NCBI RefSeq assembly: GCF_051020955.1
Contig: NW_027476765.1
Location: 79,520-143,519, forward strand
DNA: 64,000 nt
DNA from: Megalopta genalis
Taxonomy: Eukaryota > Arthropoda > Insecta > Hymenoptera > Halictidae
Direction: 5' to 3'
Position numbers and translations under genes: made by a program. Shown here piece by piece: positions 13,102 to 24,780 of this stretch. Position 1 is the stretch's first letter. Each line of letters opens with the position of its first letter. The notes beneath the pieces were generated by a model. The model saw only the letters and a program-made list of their open reading frames with translations. It ran no database searches and was not told the origin of the DNA.

Positions 13102-14400
13102 AGAAGCTAAGCCTTCTACGTCGCATGAATTTGAATCTAAATCATGTGTTTCGCATGGTTTTGAAGCTAACTCGTTTGTTTCGCATGCATTTGCAGCTAT
13201 ATCACTTATATTCGCAAGTATTTGAAGGTCAGTCGTTCGTTTCGCATGAATTTAAAGCTAAGCCTTCTACTTCGCATTGATTTGAAGCTAAATAATGTGT
13301 TTCGCATGAATTTGAAACCAGCTCGTTGGTTTCTCATGCAGTTGAAGCTAAATCATGTATATCACAAGTATGTGAAGCTAAATCATTTTATTCGCATGGA
13401 TTTGAAGCTAAGCGTTCTACTTCGCATTGATTTGCATCTAAACCATTTATTTCTCATGGATTTGATGCTAAAACTTCTACTTGGCATTGATTTGAATCTA
13501 AATCATGCGTTTCGCTTGGATTTGAAGCTAACTCGTTTGTTTCGCGTGCAGTTGAAGATAAATGATGTATATCACAAGTATTTGAAGCTAAACCATTTGA
13601 TTCGCATGGATTTGGAGCTAAGCCTTCCACTTCGGATTGATTTGAAGCTAAGTCATGTGTTTCGCATGGATTTGAAGCTAACTAGTTTCTTTCGCATGCA
13701 GTTGAAGCTAAATCATGTATATCACAAGTATTTGAAGCTAAACCATTTGTTTCGCATGGATTTGAAGATAAGCCTCCTACTTCGCATTAATTTGAAGCCA
13801 ACTCGATTGATTCGACTGCATTTGAATCTATATCACTTATATCGCAATTATCTGAAGATAAATCATTTGTTACTCATGTATTTGCTGCTACGCCTTCTAC
13901 TTCGCTTTGATTTGAAGCTAAATCACGTGATTCGCATGGACTTGAAGTTAACTCGATTGTATCGCGTGCATTTGAAGCTATATCACTTATATCTCAATTA
14001 TCTGAAGATAAATCATTTGTTTCTCATGTATTTGAAGCTAAGCCTTCTACTTCGCTTTGATTTGAAGCTAAATCACGTGATTCGCATGGTCTTGAAGTTA
14101 ACTCGATTGTATCGCGTGCATTTGAAGCTGTATCACTTATGTCGCGATTATCTGAAGATAAATCATTGGTTTCTCATGTATTTGAATCTAAGCTGTCTAT
14201 TTCGCACTGATTTGAAGCTAAATCATATGTTTCGCATGGAATTGAAGCTAATTCGTTTTCTTCGCCTGTATTTGAAGCGAAATCATGTATATCACAAGTA
14301 TTTGAAGCTAAATCATTTATTTCGCAAGGATTTGAAACTAAGCCTTCTACTTCGCTTTGATTTGAAGCTAAATCACGTGATTCGCATGGACTTGAAGTTA

Positions 14401-14590
14401 ACTCGATTGTATCGCGTGCATTTGAAGCTATATCACTTATATCGCAATTATCTGATGATAAATCATATGTTTTTCATGTATTTGAACATAAGCCTTGTAC
14501 TTCGCATTGATTTGAAGCTAAATCATGTGTTTCGCATGGATTTGAAGCTAACTCTTTTGTTTCGCCTGCATTTGGACATAAATCATGTAT
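14401..14590. repeat. ~190-bp segment repeated 600 bp downstream
   Basis: The subunits beginning actcgattgtatcgcgtgc, followed by ones with tctgatgataaatcatatg and gaacataagccttg, recur at 15,001-15,190, exactly 600 bp (four 150-bp repeats) away. A similar series is also found near 500-630 and 3,990-4,110, so this is a dispersed lineage. Confidence 0.8.
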
Positions 14591-15111
14591 ATCACAAGTA
14601 TTTGAAGCTAACCAATTTGATTCGCATGGATTTGGAGCTAAGCCTTCTACTTCGCATTGATTTGAAGCTAAATCATGTGTTTCGGCTGGATTTGAAGCTA
14701 ACTCGTTTGTTTCGCATGCAGTTGAAGCTAAATCATGCATATCACCAGTATTTGAAGCTACACCAATTGTTTCGCGTGGATTCGAAGATAATCCTTCTAC
14801 TTCGCATTGATTTGAAGCTAAATCATGTATATCACAAGTATTTGAAGCTAACTCGATTGTTTCGCATGCATTTGAACATAAATCATGTATATCACAAATA
14901 TTTGAAGCTAAACCGTTTGATTCGCATGGATTTGAAGCTAAGCCTTCTACTTCGCATTGATTTGCAGCTAAATCATGTGTTTTGCTTGGTTTTGAAGCTA
15001 ACTCGATTGTATCGCGTGCATTTGAAGCTATATCACTTATATCGCAATTATCTGATGATAAATCATATGTTTTTCATGTATTTGAACATAAGCCTTGTAC
15101 TTCACATTTAT

Positions 15112-15970
15112 TTGAAGCTAAATCATGTGTTTCGCATGGATTTGAAGCTAACTCTTTTGTTTCGCCTGCATTTGGACATAAATCATGTATATCACAAGTA
15201 TTTGAAGCTAAACCATTTGTTTCGCATTGATTTGATGATAAGCCTTCTACGTCGCATTGATTTGAAGCTAAGCCTCCTATTTCGCATTGATTTGAATCTA
15301 AATCATGTGTTTCGCTTGGATTTGAAGCTAACTCGTTTGTTTCGCATGCATTTGGACATAAATCATGTATATCACAAGTATTTGAAGCTAAACAATCTGA
15401 TTCGCATGGATTTGGTGCTAAGCCTTCTACTTCGCATTGATTTGAAGCTAAATCATGTGTTTCGCTTGGTTTTGAAGCTAACTCGTTTGTATCGCATGCA
15501 TTTGAAGCTGAATCATGTATATCACAAGTATTTGAAGCTAAACCATTTGTTTCGCATGAATTTGAAGCTAAGCCTTCTACTTCGCATTGATTTGAAGCTA
15601 AATCATGTGTTTCGCATGGATTTGAAGCTAACTCTTTTGTTTCGCCTGCATTTGGACATAAATCATGTATATCACAAGTATTTGAAGCTAAACCATTTGT
15701 TTCGCATTGATTTGATGATAAGCCTTCTACGTCGCATTGATTTGAAGCTAAGCCTCCTATTTCGCATTGATTTGAATCTAAATCATGTGTTTCGCTTGGA
15801 TTTGAAGCTAACTCGTTTGTTTCGCATGCATTTGGACATAAATCATGTATATCACAAGTATTTGAAGCTAAACAATCTGATTCGCATGGATTTGGTGCTA
15901 AGCCTTCTACTTCGCATTGATTTGAAGCTAAATCATGTGTTTCGCTTGGTTTTGAAGCTAACTCGTTTGT
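15112..15970. repeat. Exact 480-bp-period tandem duplication
   Basis: Bases 15,112-15,490 reappear at 15,592-15,970 with no difference that I could find over about 370 bp. The period is 480 bp, sixteen subunits and not a multiple of 150. The copy therefore contains an extra A-type subunit, visible as two consecutive class A units (ctacgtcg then cctcctatttcg). A further 360-bp-spaced duplication follows (16,019-16,170 and 16,379-16,530). Identity this high in a diverged neighbourhood marks a recent local event. Confidence 0.9.
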
Positions 15971-16584
15971 TTCGCATACAGTTGAAGCTAAATCATGTAT
16001 ATCACAAGTATTTGAAGCTAAACCATTTGTTTCGCATGGATTCGAAGATCAGCCATCTACTTCGCATTGATTTGAAGCTAAATCAAGTGTTTCGCTTGGA
16101 TTTGAAGCTAACTCGTTTGTATCGCATGCATTTGAAGCTGAATCATGTATATCACAAGTATTTGAAGCTAAACCATTTGTTTCGCATGAATTTGAAGCTA
16201 AGCCTTCTACTTCGCATTGATTTGAATCTAAATCATGTGATTCACTTGGATTTGATGCTAACCCTTCTACTTCTCATTGATTTGAAGCTAAATCATGAGT
16301 TTCGCTTGGATTTTGTAGTTAACACGTTTGTTTTACATGTACTTGAAGCTCAATCATGTATATCACAAGTATTTGAAGCTAAACCATTTGTTTCGCATGG
16401 ATTCGAAGATCAGCCATCTACTTCGCATTGATTTGAAGCTAAATCAAGTGTTTCGCTTGGATTTGAAGCTAACTCGTTTGTATCGCATGCATTTGAAGCT
16501 GAATCATGTATATCACAAGTATTTGAAGCTAAACCATTTGTTTCGCATGGATTTGAAGCTAAGCCTTCTACTTCGCATTGATTT

Positions 16585-17660
16585 GAAGCTAAATCATGTG
16601 TTTCGCTTGGATTTGAAGGTAACACGTTTGTTTCACATGCAGTTGAAGCTCACTCATGTATATCACAAGTATTTGAAGCTGAACAATTTGTTTCGCATGA
16701 ATATTAAGGTAAACCATGTGCTTCGCATGAATATGAATCTAATCGCTGTGTTTCGCATGAATTTAAAACTAAATCATTTATATCAAAAGTATTTGAAGCT
16801 AAACCATTTGTTTCGCATGGTTTCGAAGATAAGCCATCTACTTCGCTTTGATATGAATCTAAATCATGCGTTTCGCATGTATTCGGAGCTAACTAGTTTG
16901 TTTCGCCTGCATTTGAAGCTATATCACATATATTCGCAAGTATTTCACGTTCAGTCATTCGTTTCGCATGAATTTCCAGCTAAGCCTTCTACTTCGCATT
17001 GATTTGAAGCTAAGTCATGTGTTTCGCTTGAATTTGAAGCTAACTCATTTGTTTCTCCTGCAATTGAAGCTAAATCATGTATAACACAAGTATTTGAAGC
17101 TAAACCATCTGTTTCGCAAGGTTTCGAAGATATGCCTTCTACGTCGCATTGATTCGAAGCTAAATCATGTGATTCGCATTGATTTGAATCTGAATCATGT
17201 GATTCACTTGGATTTGATGCTAACCATTCTACTTCGCATTGATTTAAAGCTAAATCATGTGTTTCGCTTGGATTTGAAGGTAACACGTTTGTTTCACATG
17301 CAGTTGAAGCTCACTCATGTATATCACAAGTATTTGAAGCTGAACAATTTGTTTCGCATGAATATTAAGGTAAACCATGTGCTTCGCATGAATATGAATC
17401 TAATCGCTGTGTTTCGCATGAATTTAAAACTAAATCATTTATATCAAAAGTATTTGAAGCTAAACCATTTGTTTCGCATGGTTTCGAAGATAAGCCATCT
17501 ACTTCGCATTGATATGAATCTAAATCATGCGTTTCGCATGTATTCGGAGCTAACTAGTTTGTTTCGCTTGCATTTGAAGCTATATCACTTATATTCGCAA
17601 GTATTTGACGGTCAGTCATTCGTTTCGCATGAATTTCCAGATAAGCCTTCTACTTCGCAT
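16585..17660. repeat. 661-bp-period tandem duplication
   Basis: About 16,585-16,990 matches 17,246-17,651 at offset 661. Shared features include E-type units ending gaatattaaggtaaacc, the unit aatcgctgtgtttcgc, and the 31-bp D variant with a tattcgcaag core near 16,931 and 17,592. 661 is 22 x 30 + 1, and the extra base comes from the 31-bp variant. No gene is visible. Confidence 0.85.
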
Positions 17661-17967
17661 TGATTTGAATCTAAGTCATGTGTTTCGCTTGGTTTTGAAG
17701 CTAACTCGTTTGTTTCACCTGCATTTGAAGCTAAATCATGTTTATCACAAGTATTTGAAACTGAACCATCTGTTTCGAATGGTTTCGAAGATAAGCATTC
17801 TACTTCGCATTGATTTGAAGCTATATCATGTGATCGACATTGATTTGAAGGTAACTCTTTTGTTTCGCATGCAGTTGAAGCTAAATCACGTATATCGCAA
17901 GTATTTGACGCGAAACCATTTGATTCGCATTGATTTGTAGCTAAGTCTTCTACTTTGCATGAATTTG

Positions 17968-20080
17968 AAGCTAAACCATGTGTCGCGCTTGAATTTGTAG
18001 CTAACTCGTTTGTTTCGCATGCAGTTGAAGCTAAATAATGTATATTACAAGTATTAGAAGCTAATTCATATGATTCGCATGGATTTGAAGATAAGCCTCC
18101 TACTTCGCATTGATTTGAAGCTAACTCGATTGTTTCGCCTACATTTGAAGCTATATCACTTATATTCGCAAGTATTTGACGGTCAATCATTCGTTTCGCA
18201 TGAATTTGAAGCGAAGCCTTCCACTTCGCATTGATTTGAATCTAAATCATGTGATTCACTTGGATTTGATGCTAACCCTTCCACTTCGAATTGATTTGAA
18301 GCTAAATCATGAGTTTCGCTTGGATTTGTAGTTAACACGTTTGTTTCACATGCACTTGAAGCTCAATCATGTCTATCACAAGTATTTGAAGCTGAACAAT
18401 TTGTTTCGCATGAATATTAATTAAAAACCATGTGCTTCGCATGAATATGAATCTAATCGATGTGTTTTGCATGAATTTAAAGCTAAATCATTAATATCAA
18501 AATTGTTTGAAACTAAACCATTTTTTTCGCATGGTTTCGAAGATAAGCCTTCTAATTCGCATGGATTTGAAGCTAATCCTCCTACTTCGCATTGATTTGA
18601 AGCTAATTCATGTGTTTCGCATCGATTTGAAGCTAACTGGTTTGTTTCGCCAGCAGTTGAAGCTAAATCATGTATATCACTATTATTTGAAGCTGAACCA
18701 TTTGTTTCATATGGATTTGAAGCTATGCCTTCTACTGCGCATTCATGTGAAGCTAAATCATGCGTTCCGTGCGGATTTGAAACTAACTCGTTCGTTTCGG
18801 CTGCATTTGAAGCTATATCATTTATATTCGCAAGTATTTGTAGCTGAACCATTCGTTTCGCATGGATTTGAAGCTAAGCCTTCTACTTCGCTTTGATTTG
18901 AAGCTAGATCATGTGTTTCTCTTGCATTTCAAGCTAACTCGTTTGTTTAGCATGCAGTTGAAGCTAAACCATGTGTCGCGCTTGAATTTGTAGCTAACTC
19001 GTTTGTTTCGCATGCAGTTGAAGCTAAATAATGTATATTACAAGTATTAGAAGCTAATTCATATGATTCGCATGGATTTGAAGATAAGCCTCCTACTTCG
19101 CATTGATTTGAAGCTAACTCGATTGTTTCGCCTACATTTGAAGCTGTACCACTTATATCACAAATATTTGAAGCTAAACCATTTCTTTCGCATGGATTTG
19201 AAGCTAAGACTTCTATTTCGCATTGATTTGAATCTAAATCATGCGTTACGCATGTATTCGATGCTAACTCGTTTGTTTCGCCTGCATTTGAAGCTATATC
19301 ACTTATATTCGCAAGTATTTGACGGTCAATCATTCGTTTCGCATGAATTTGAAGCTAAGCCTTCCACTTCGCATTGATTTGAATCTAAATCATGTGATTC
19401 ACTTGGATTTGATGCTAACCCTTCCACTTCGCATTGATTTGAAGCTAAATCATGAGTTTCGCTTGGATTTGTAGTTAACACGTTTGTTTCACATGCACTT
19501 GAAGCTCAATCATGTATATCACAAGTATTTGAAGCTGAATAATTTGTTTCGCATGAATATTAAATTAAACCATGTGCTTCGCATGAATATGAATCTAAAC
19601 GATGTATTTCGCATGAATTTAAAGCTAAATCATTAATATCAAAATTATTTGAAACTAAACCATTTGTTTCGCATGGTTTCGAAGATAAGCCTTCTACTTC
19701 GCATGGATTTGAAGGTAATCCTCCTACTTCGCATTGATTTGAAGCTAATTCATGTGTTTCGCATCGATTTGAAGCTAACTGGTTTGTTTCGCCAGCAGTT
19801 GAAGCTATATCATGTATATCACAATTATTTGAAGCTGAACCATTTGTTTCGTATGGATTTGAAGCTATGCCTTCTACTGCGCATTGATGTGAAGCTAAAT
19901 CATGTGTTCCGCGCGGATTTGAAACTAACTCGTTTGTTTCGCCTGCATTTGAAGCTATATCATTTATATTCGCAAGTATTTGTAGCTGAACCATTCGTTT
20001 CGCATGGATTTGAAACTAAGCCTTCTACTTCGCTTTGATTTGAAGCTAGATCATGTGTTTCTCTTGCATTTGCAGCTAAC
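17968..20080. repeat. ~1,142-bp-period duplicated block
   Basis: About 18,180-18,940 matches 19,322-20,080 at an offset of 1,142-1,143 bp, with scattered substitutions and one or two 1-bp indels. The adjacent 17,968-18,140 matches 18,961-19,133 at offset 993, so the duplicated unit has itself been rearranged. Distinctive shared units include tgtcgcgcttgaatttg and aataatgtatattacaag. The rest of the block is ordinary 30-bp subunits. Confidence 0.8.
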
Positions 20081-20829
20081 TCGTTTGTTTCGCATGCAGT
20101 TGAGGCTAAATCATGTATATCACAAGTATTTGAAACTTAATCATTCGGTTCGCATGGATCTGAAGCTATACCTTCTACTTCGCATTGATTTGAAGCTGAA
20201 TCATGTGTTTCGCTTGGATTTGAAGCTAACTCGTTTGTTTCGTATGCATTTGAAGCTAAACCATGTATATCACAAGTATTTGAACCTTAATCATTCGGTT
20301 CGCATGGATTTGAAGCTATGCCTTCTACTTCGCATTGATTTGAAGCCGAATCATGTGTTTCGCTTGGATTTGAAGGTAACACGTTTGTTTCGCATGCAGT
20401 TGAAGCCCAATCATGTATATCACAAGTATTTGAAGCTGAACAATTTGTTTCGCATGAATATTAAGTTAAACCATGTGTTTCGGATGAGTATTAAGCTAAA
20501 CCATGTGTTTGGAATGAATTTGAAGCTAAATCATGTGTTCTCTTGGATTTGAAGCTAACTCGTTTGTTTCGCACGCAGTTGAAGCTAAATCATGTTTATC
20601 ACAAGTATCTGAATCTATACCATCTGTTTAGCGAGAATATGAAGCTATGAAGCTAAACCATGTGATTTGCATTAATTTGAAGCTAAATCTTGTGTTTCGT
20701 ATGGATTTGAAGCTAACTCGGTTGTTTCGCCTGCATTCGAAGTTATATCACGTATAATCGCAAGAATTTGAAGCTCTGTCATTCTTTTCGCATGGATTTG
20801 AAGCTAAGCCTTCCACTTCGCAATGATTT

Positions 20830-22520
20830 GAAGCTAAATCATGTGTTCCGCATGGATTTGAAGCTAACTTGTCCGTTTCGCCTGCATTTGAAGGTAAATG
20901 ATTTATATCACAAGTATTTGAAGCTAAACCATTTGTTTCACATAGATTTTAAGCAAAGCCTTCTACTTCGCATTGATTTCAAGCTAAATCATGTGTTTCA
21001 TATCGATTTGAAGCTAAGCCTTCTACTTCGCATGGATTTGAAGCTAAGCATTCTACTTCGCTTGATTTTGAAGCTAAATTATGTGTTTCGCTTGGATTTG
21101 AATCTAACTCGTTTGTTTCGTATGCAATTAAAGCTAAATTATGTTTATCACAAGTATCTGAATCTAAACCATCTGTTTCCCATGAATATTAAGCTAAACC
21201 ATGTGTTTCGCATGAATTTGAAGCTAAGTCATTTGTTTCGCATGGATTTGAAGCTATATCACTTATATTCGCAAGTATTTGAAGCTAAACCAATTGTTTT
21301 GCATGGTTTCGAAGATAAGTCTCCTACTTCGCATTGATTTGAAGCTAAATCATGTGATTCGAATTGATTTGAAGCTAACTCGTCTGTTTCGTCTGCATTT
21401 GAAGCTATATCACTTATATTCACAAGTATTTGAAGCTAAACCATTCGTTTTGCATGAATTTGAAGCTAAGCGTCCTACTTCGCAATAATTTGAAGCTAAA
21501 TCGTGTCGTTCGCTTGCATTTGAAGCTAACTCGTTTGTTTCGCATGCAGTTGAAGCTTCATCATGTTTATCACAAGTATCTGAATCTAAACCATCTGTTT
21601 CGCATGAATATGAATCTAAACGATGTGTTTCGCATGAATTTGAAGCTAAATCACTTGTTTCGCTTGGATTCGAAGCTAACTCGTTTGTTTCGCCTGCAGT
21701 TGATGCTAAATCATGTGTATCACAGGAATTTGAAGATAAACCACTTGTTTCGCATTGATGTGTAGCTAAGCCTTCTACTTCGCATTGATTTGAAGCTAAA
21801 TCATGTGTTCCGCATGGATTTGAAGCTAACTTGTCCGCTTCGCCTGCATTTGAAGGTAAATGATTTATATCACAAGTATTTGAAGCTAAACCATTTGTTT
21901 CACATAGATTTTAAGCAAAGCCTTCTACTTCGCATTGATTTCAAGCTAAATCATGTGTTTCATATCGATTTGAAGCTAAGCCTTCTACTTCGCAATGATT
22001 TGAAGCTAAATCATGTGTTTCGCTTGGATTTGAAGCTAAATTGTTTGATTATTCATGCAGATGACGCCAAATCGTGTATAAAAAAAAGTATTTGAAGCTA
22101 AATCATGCGTTTCGCATGGATTTGAAGCTAAGCATTCTACTTCGCTTGATTTTGAAGCTAAATTATGTGTTTCGCTTGGATTTGAATCTAACTCGTTTGT
22201 TTCGTATGCAATTAAAGCTAAATTATGTTTATCACAAGTATCTGAATCTAAACCATCTGTTTCCCATGAATATTAAGCTAAACCATGTGTTTCGCATGAA
22301 TTTGAAGCTAAGTCATTTGTTTCGCATGGATTTGAAGCTATATCACTTATATTCGCAAGTATTTGAAGCTAAACCAATTGTATTGCATGGTTTCGAAGAT
22401 AAGTCTTCTACTTCGCATTGATTTGAAGCTAAATCATGTGTTTCGCATGGATTTGAAGATAACTCGTTTGTTTCGCATGCATTTGAAGCTATATCACTTA
22501 TATTCGCAAGTATTTGAATC
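20830..22520. repeat. ~1-kb duplicated block with a 122-bp insertion in the right copy
   Basis: About 20,830-21,440 matches 21,792-22,525. The offset is 962 bp up to about 21,994 and 1,084 bp beyond about 22,117, so the right copy carries 122 extra bases (four subunits plus 2 bp). The extra piece includes an A8 run near 22,080-22,087 and a C-like unit reading gattattcatgcagatg. It resembles 23,040-23,160, a plausible source. Confidence 0.8.
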
Positions 22521-24780
22521 TTAATCATTCGCTTCGCATGGATTTGCAGCTAAGCCTTCTACTTCGCTTTGATTTGAAGCTAAATCATGTGTTTAGCATG
22601 GATTTGTAGCTAACTCGTTTTTTTAGCATGCAGTTGAAGCCAAATCATGTATATCACAATTATTTGAAGCTAAACCATTTGTTTCGCGTTGATTTGAAAC
22701 GAATGCTTCTACTTCGCATTGATTTGAAGTAAAATCATGTGTTTCCCCTGGGTGTTAAGCTAAATCGACTGTTTCGCATGTAGCTGAAGAGAAATCATGT
22801 ATATCACAAGTATTTGAAGCTAAACCATTTGTTTCGCATGGTTTTGAAGCTAAGCCTTCTACGTCGCATTGATTTGAAGTTGAATCATTTGTTACGCTTG
22901 GATTTGAAGCTCACTCGTTTGATTCGCCTGCAATTGGAGCTGTATCACTTATATGGCAAGTATATGAAGATAAATAATTTGTGTCGCATGGTTTTGATGC
23001 TAAGCCTTCTACTTCTCATTGATGTGAAGCTAAATCATGTGTTTCGCTCGGATTTGAAGCTAACTGGTTTGTTTTTTCATGCAGTTGACGCTAAATCATG
23101 TATAATACAAGTATTTGAAGCTAAATTGTGTGTTTCACATGGATTTGAAGCTAAGCATTCTACTTCGCCTGATTTTGAAGCACAATCATGTGTTTCGCTT
23201 GGATTTGAAGCTAACTCGTTTGTTTCGTATGCATTTGAAGCTAAACCATATATATCACAAGTATTTGAAACTTAATCATTTGGTTCGCATGGATTTGAAG
23301 TTAAGCCTTCTACTTCGCATTGATTTGAAGCCGAATCATGTGTTTCGCTTGGATTTGAAGATAACTCGGTTGTTTCGCCTGCATTCGTAGTTATATCACG
23401 TATAATCGCAAGTACTTGAAGCTAAACCATTCGTTTTGCATGAATTGAAGCTAAGCGTCCTACTTCGCATTAATTTGAAGCTAAATCGTGTGTTTCGCTT
23501 GCATTTGAAGCTAACTCGTTTGTCTCGCATGCTGTTCAAGCTAAATCATGTATATCATAAGTATTTGAAGCTAAATCATGTATATCATAAGTATTTGAAG
23601 CTAAACCATTTGATTCGCATGGATTTGAAGCTAAGCCTTCTTCTTCGCATTGATTTGACGCTAAATCATGTGTTTCGCACGGATTTGAGGCTAACTCCTT
23701 TGTTTCGCATGCAGTTGAAGCTAAGTCATGTATATCACAAGTTTTTGAAGCTAAACCATTAGTATCGCATGGTTTCGAAGATATGCCTCCTACTTCGCAC
23801 TGATTTGAAGTTAAATCATGTGTTTCGCCTGAATTTGAAGATAACTCGTTTGTTTCGTCTGCATTTGAAGCTATTTCATGTATATCGCAAGTATTTGAAT
23901 CTAATTCATGTGTTTCGCTCGGATTTGAAGCTAAGCCTTCTACTTCGCATTGATTTGAAGCTAAATCATGCGTTTGGAATGTTTTCGAAGCTAACTCGTT
24001 TGTTTCGCCTGCATTGGAAGCTATATCACTTATATTCGCAAGTATTTGAAGGTCAATCATTCGTTCTACTTCGCATTGATTTGAAGCTAAATCATGTGTT
24101 TCGCATTGATTTGAAGCTAACTCGTTTGTTTCGCCTGCATTTGAAGCTATATCACTTATATTCGCAAGTATTTCAAGCTAAACCATTCGTTTTGCATGGA
24201 TTTGAAGCTAAGCGTCCTACTTCGCATGAATTGGAAGCTAAATCCTGTGCTTCGATTGGATTTGAAGCTAACTCGTTTGTCTCGCACGCTGTTCAAGCTA
24301 AATCATGTATATCACAAGTATTTGAAGCTAAACCATTTGATTCGCATAGGTTTGAAAATAAGCCTACTACTTCTCATTGATTTGAAGCTAAATCATGTCT
24401 TTCGCTTGGATTTGAAGCTGAATCGTTTGTTTCGCCTGCATTTGAAGCTATATCACTTATATCGCAAGTATTTGAAGCTAAACCATTCTTTTCGCATGGA
24501 TTTGAATCTAAGCCATCTACTTCGCATTGTTTTGAAGCAGAATCATGTGTTTCGCGTGGATTTGAAGTTCACTCGTTTGTTTCGCCTGCATTTAAAGCTA
24601 TATCACTTATATCGCATGTATATGAATCTAAATAATCTGTATCGCATGGATTTGATGCTAATCCTTCTACTTCGCATTGATTTCAAGCTAAATCATGTGT
24701 TTCGCATGGATTTGAAGATAACTCGTTTGTTTCGCCTGCATTTGAAGCTATATCACTTATATTCGCAAGTATTTGAAGGT
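22521..24780. repeat. Heterogeneous satellite stretch left of the core
   Basis: These are standard 30-bp subunits with many private substitutions and several 31-bp D variants (for example near 24,015, 24,155 and 24,760). A perfect 30-bp tandem doubling is visible at 23,544-23,603, where the D subunit aaatcatgtatatcataag occurs twice in a row. I see no gene, RNA or mobile element. Confidence 0.85.

Larger units (their letters stand above)
13222..16431 (+). other. Longest open frame (1,069 codons) in the satellite; coding not supported
   Basis: The frame stays open only because this stretch has almost no phase-shifting subunit. The product would be a monotonous decapeptide repeat of the pattern LKLNHVFRLD and LKLTRLFRMQ, extremely basic, with no signal peptide, domain or catalytic motif. 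The real phase change is a 1-bp insertion near 16,313, after which the frame enters another phase and ends at the TGA of a class A subunit. The minus strand over the same bases is partly open too. No start context, promoter, intron or terminator stands out. The best reading is untranslated satellite; a translated repeat protein cannot be formally excluded. Confidence 0.6.

Noticed and set aside
13222..16431. A giant repeat-protein gene of about 1,069 residues
   Set aside because: The frame is open because the unit is a multiple of three and this stretch lacks phase-shifting subunits. Other frames and the minus strand are also largely open. There is no domain, signal peptide or promoter, and substitutions show no codon-phase bias.
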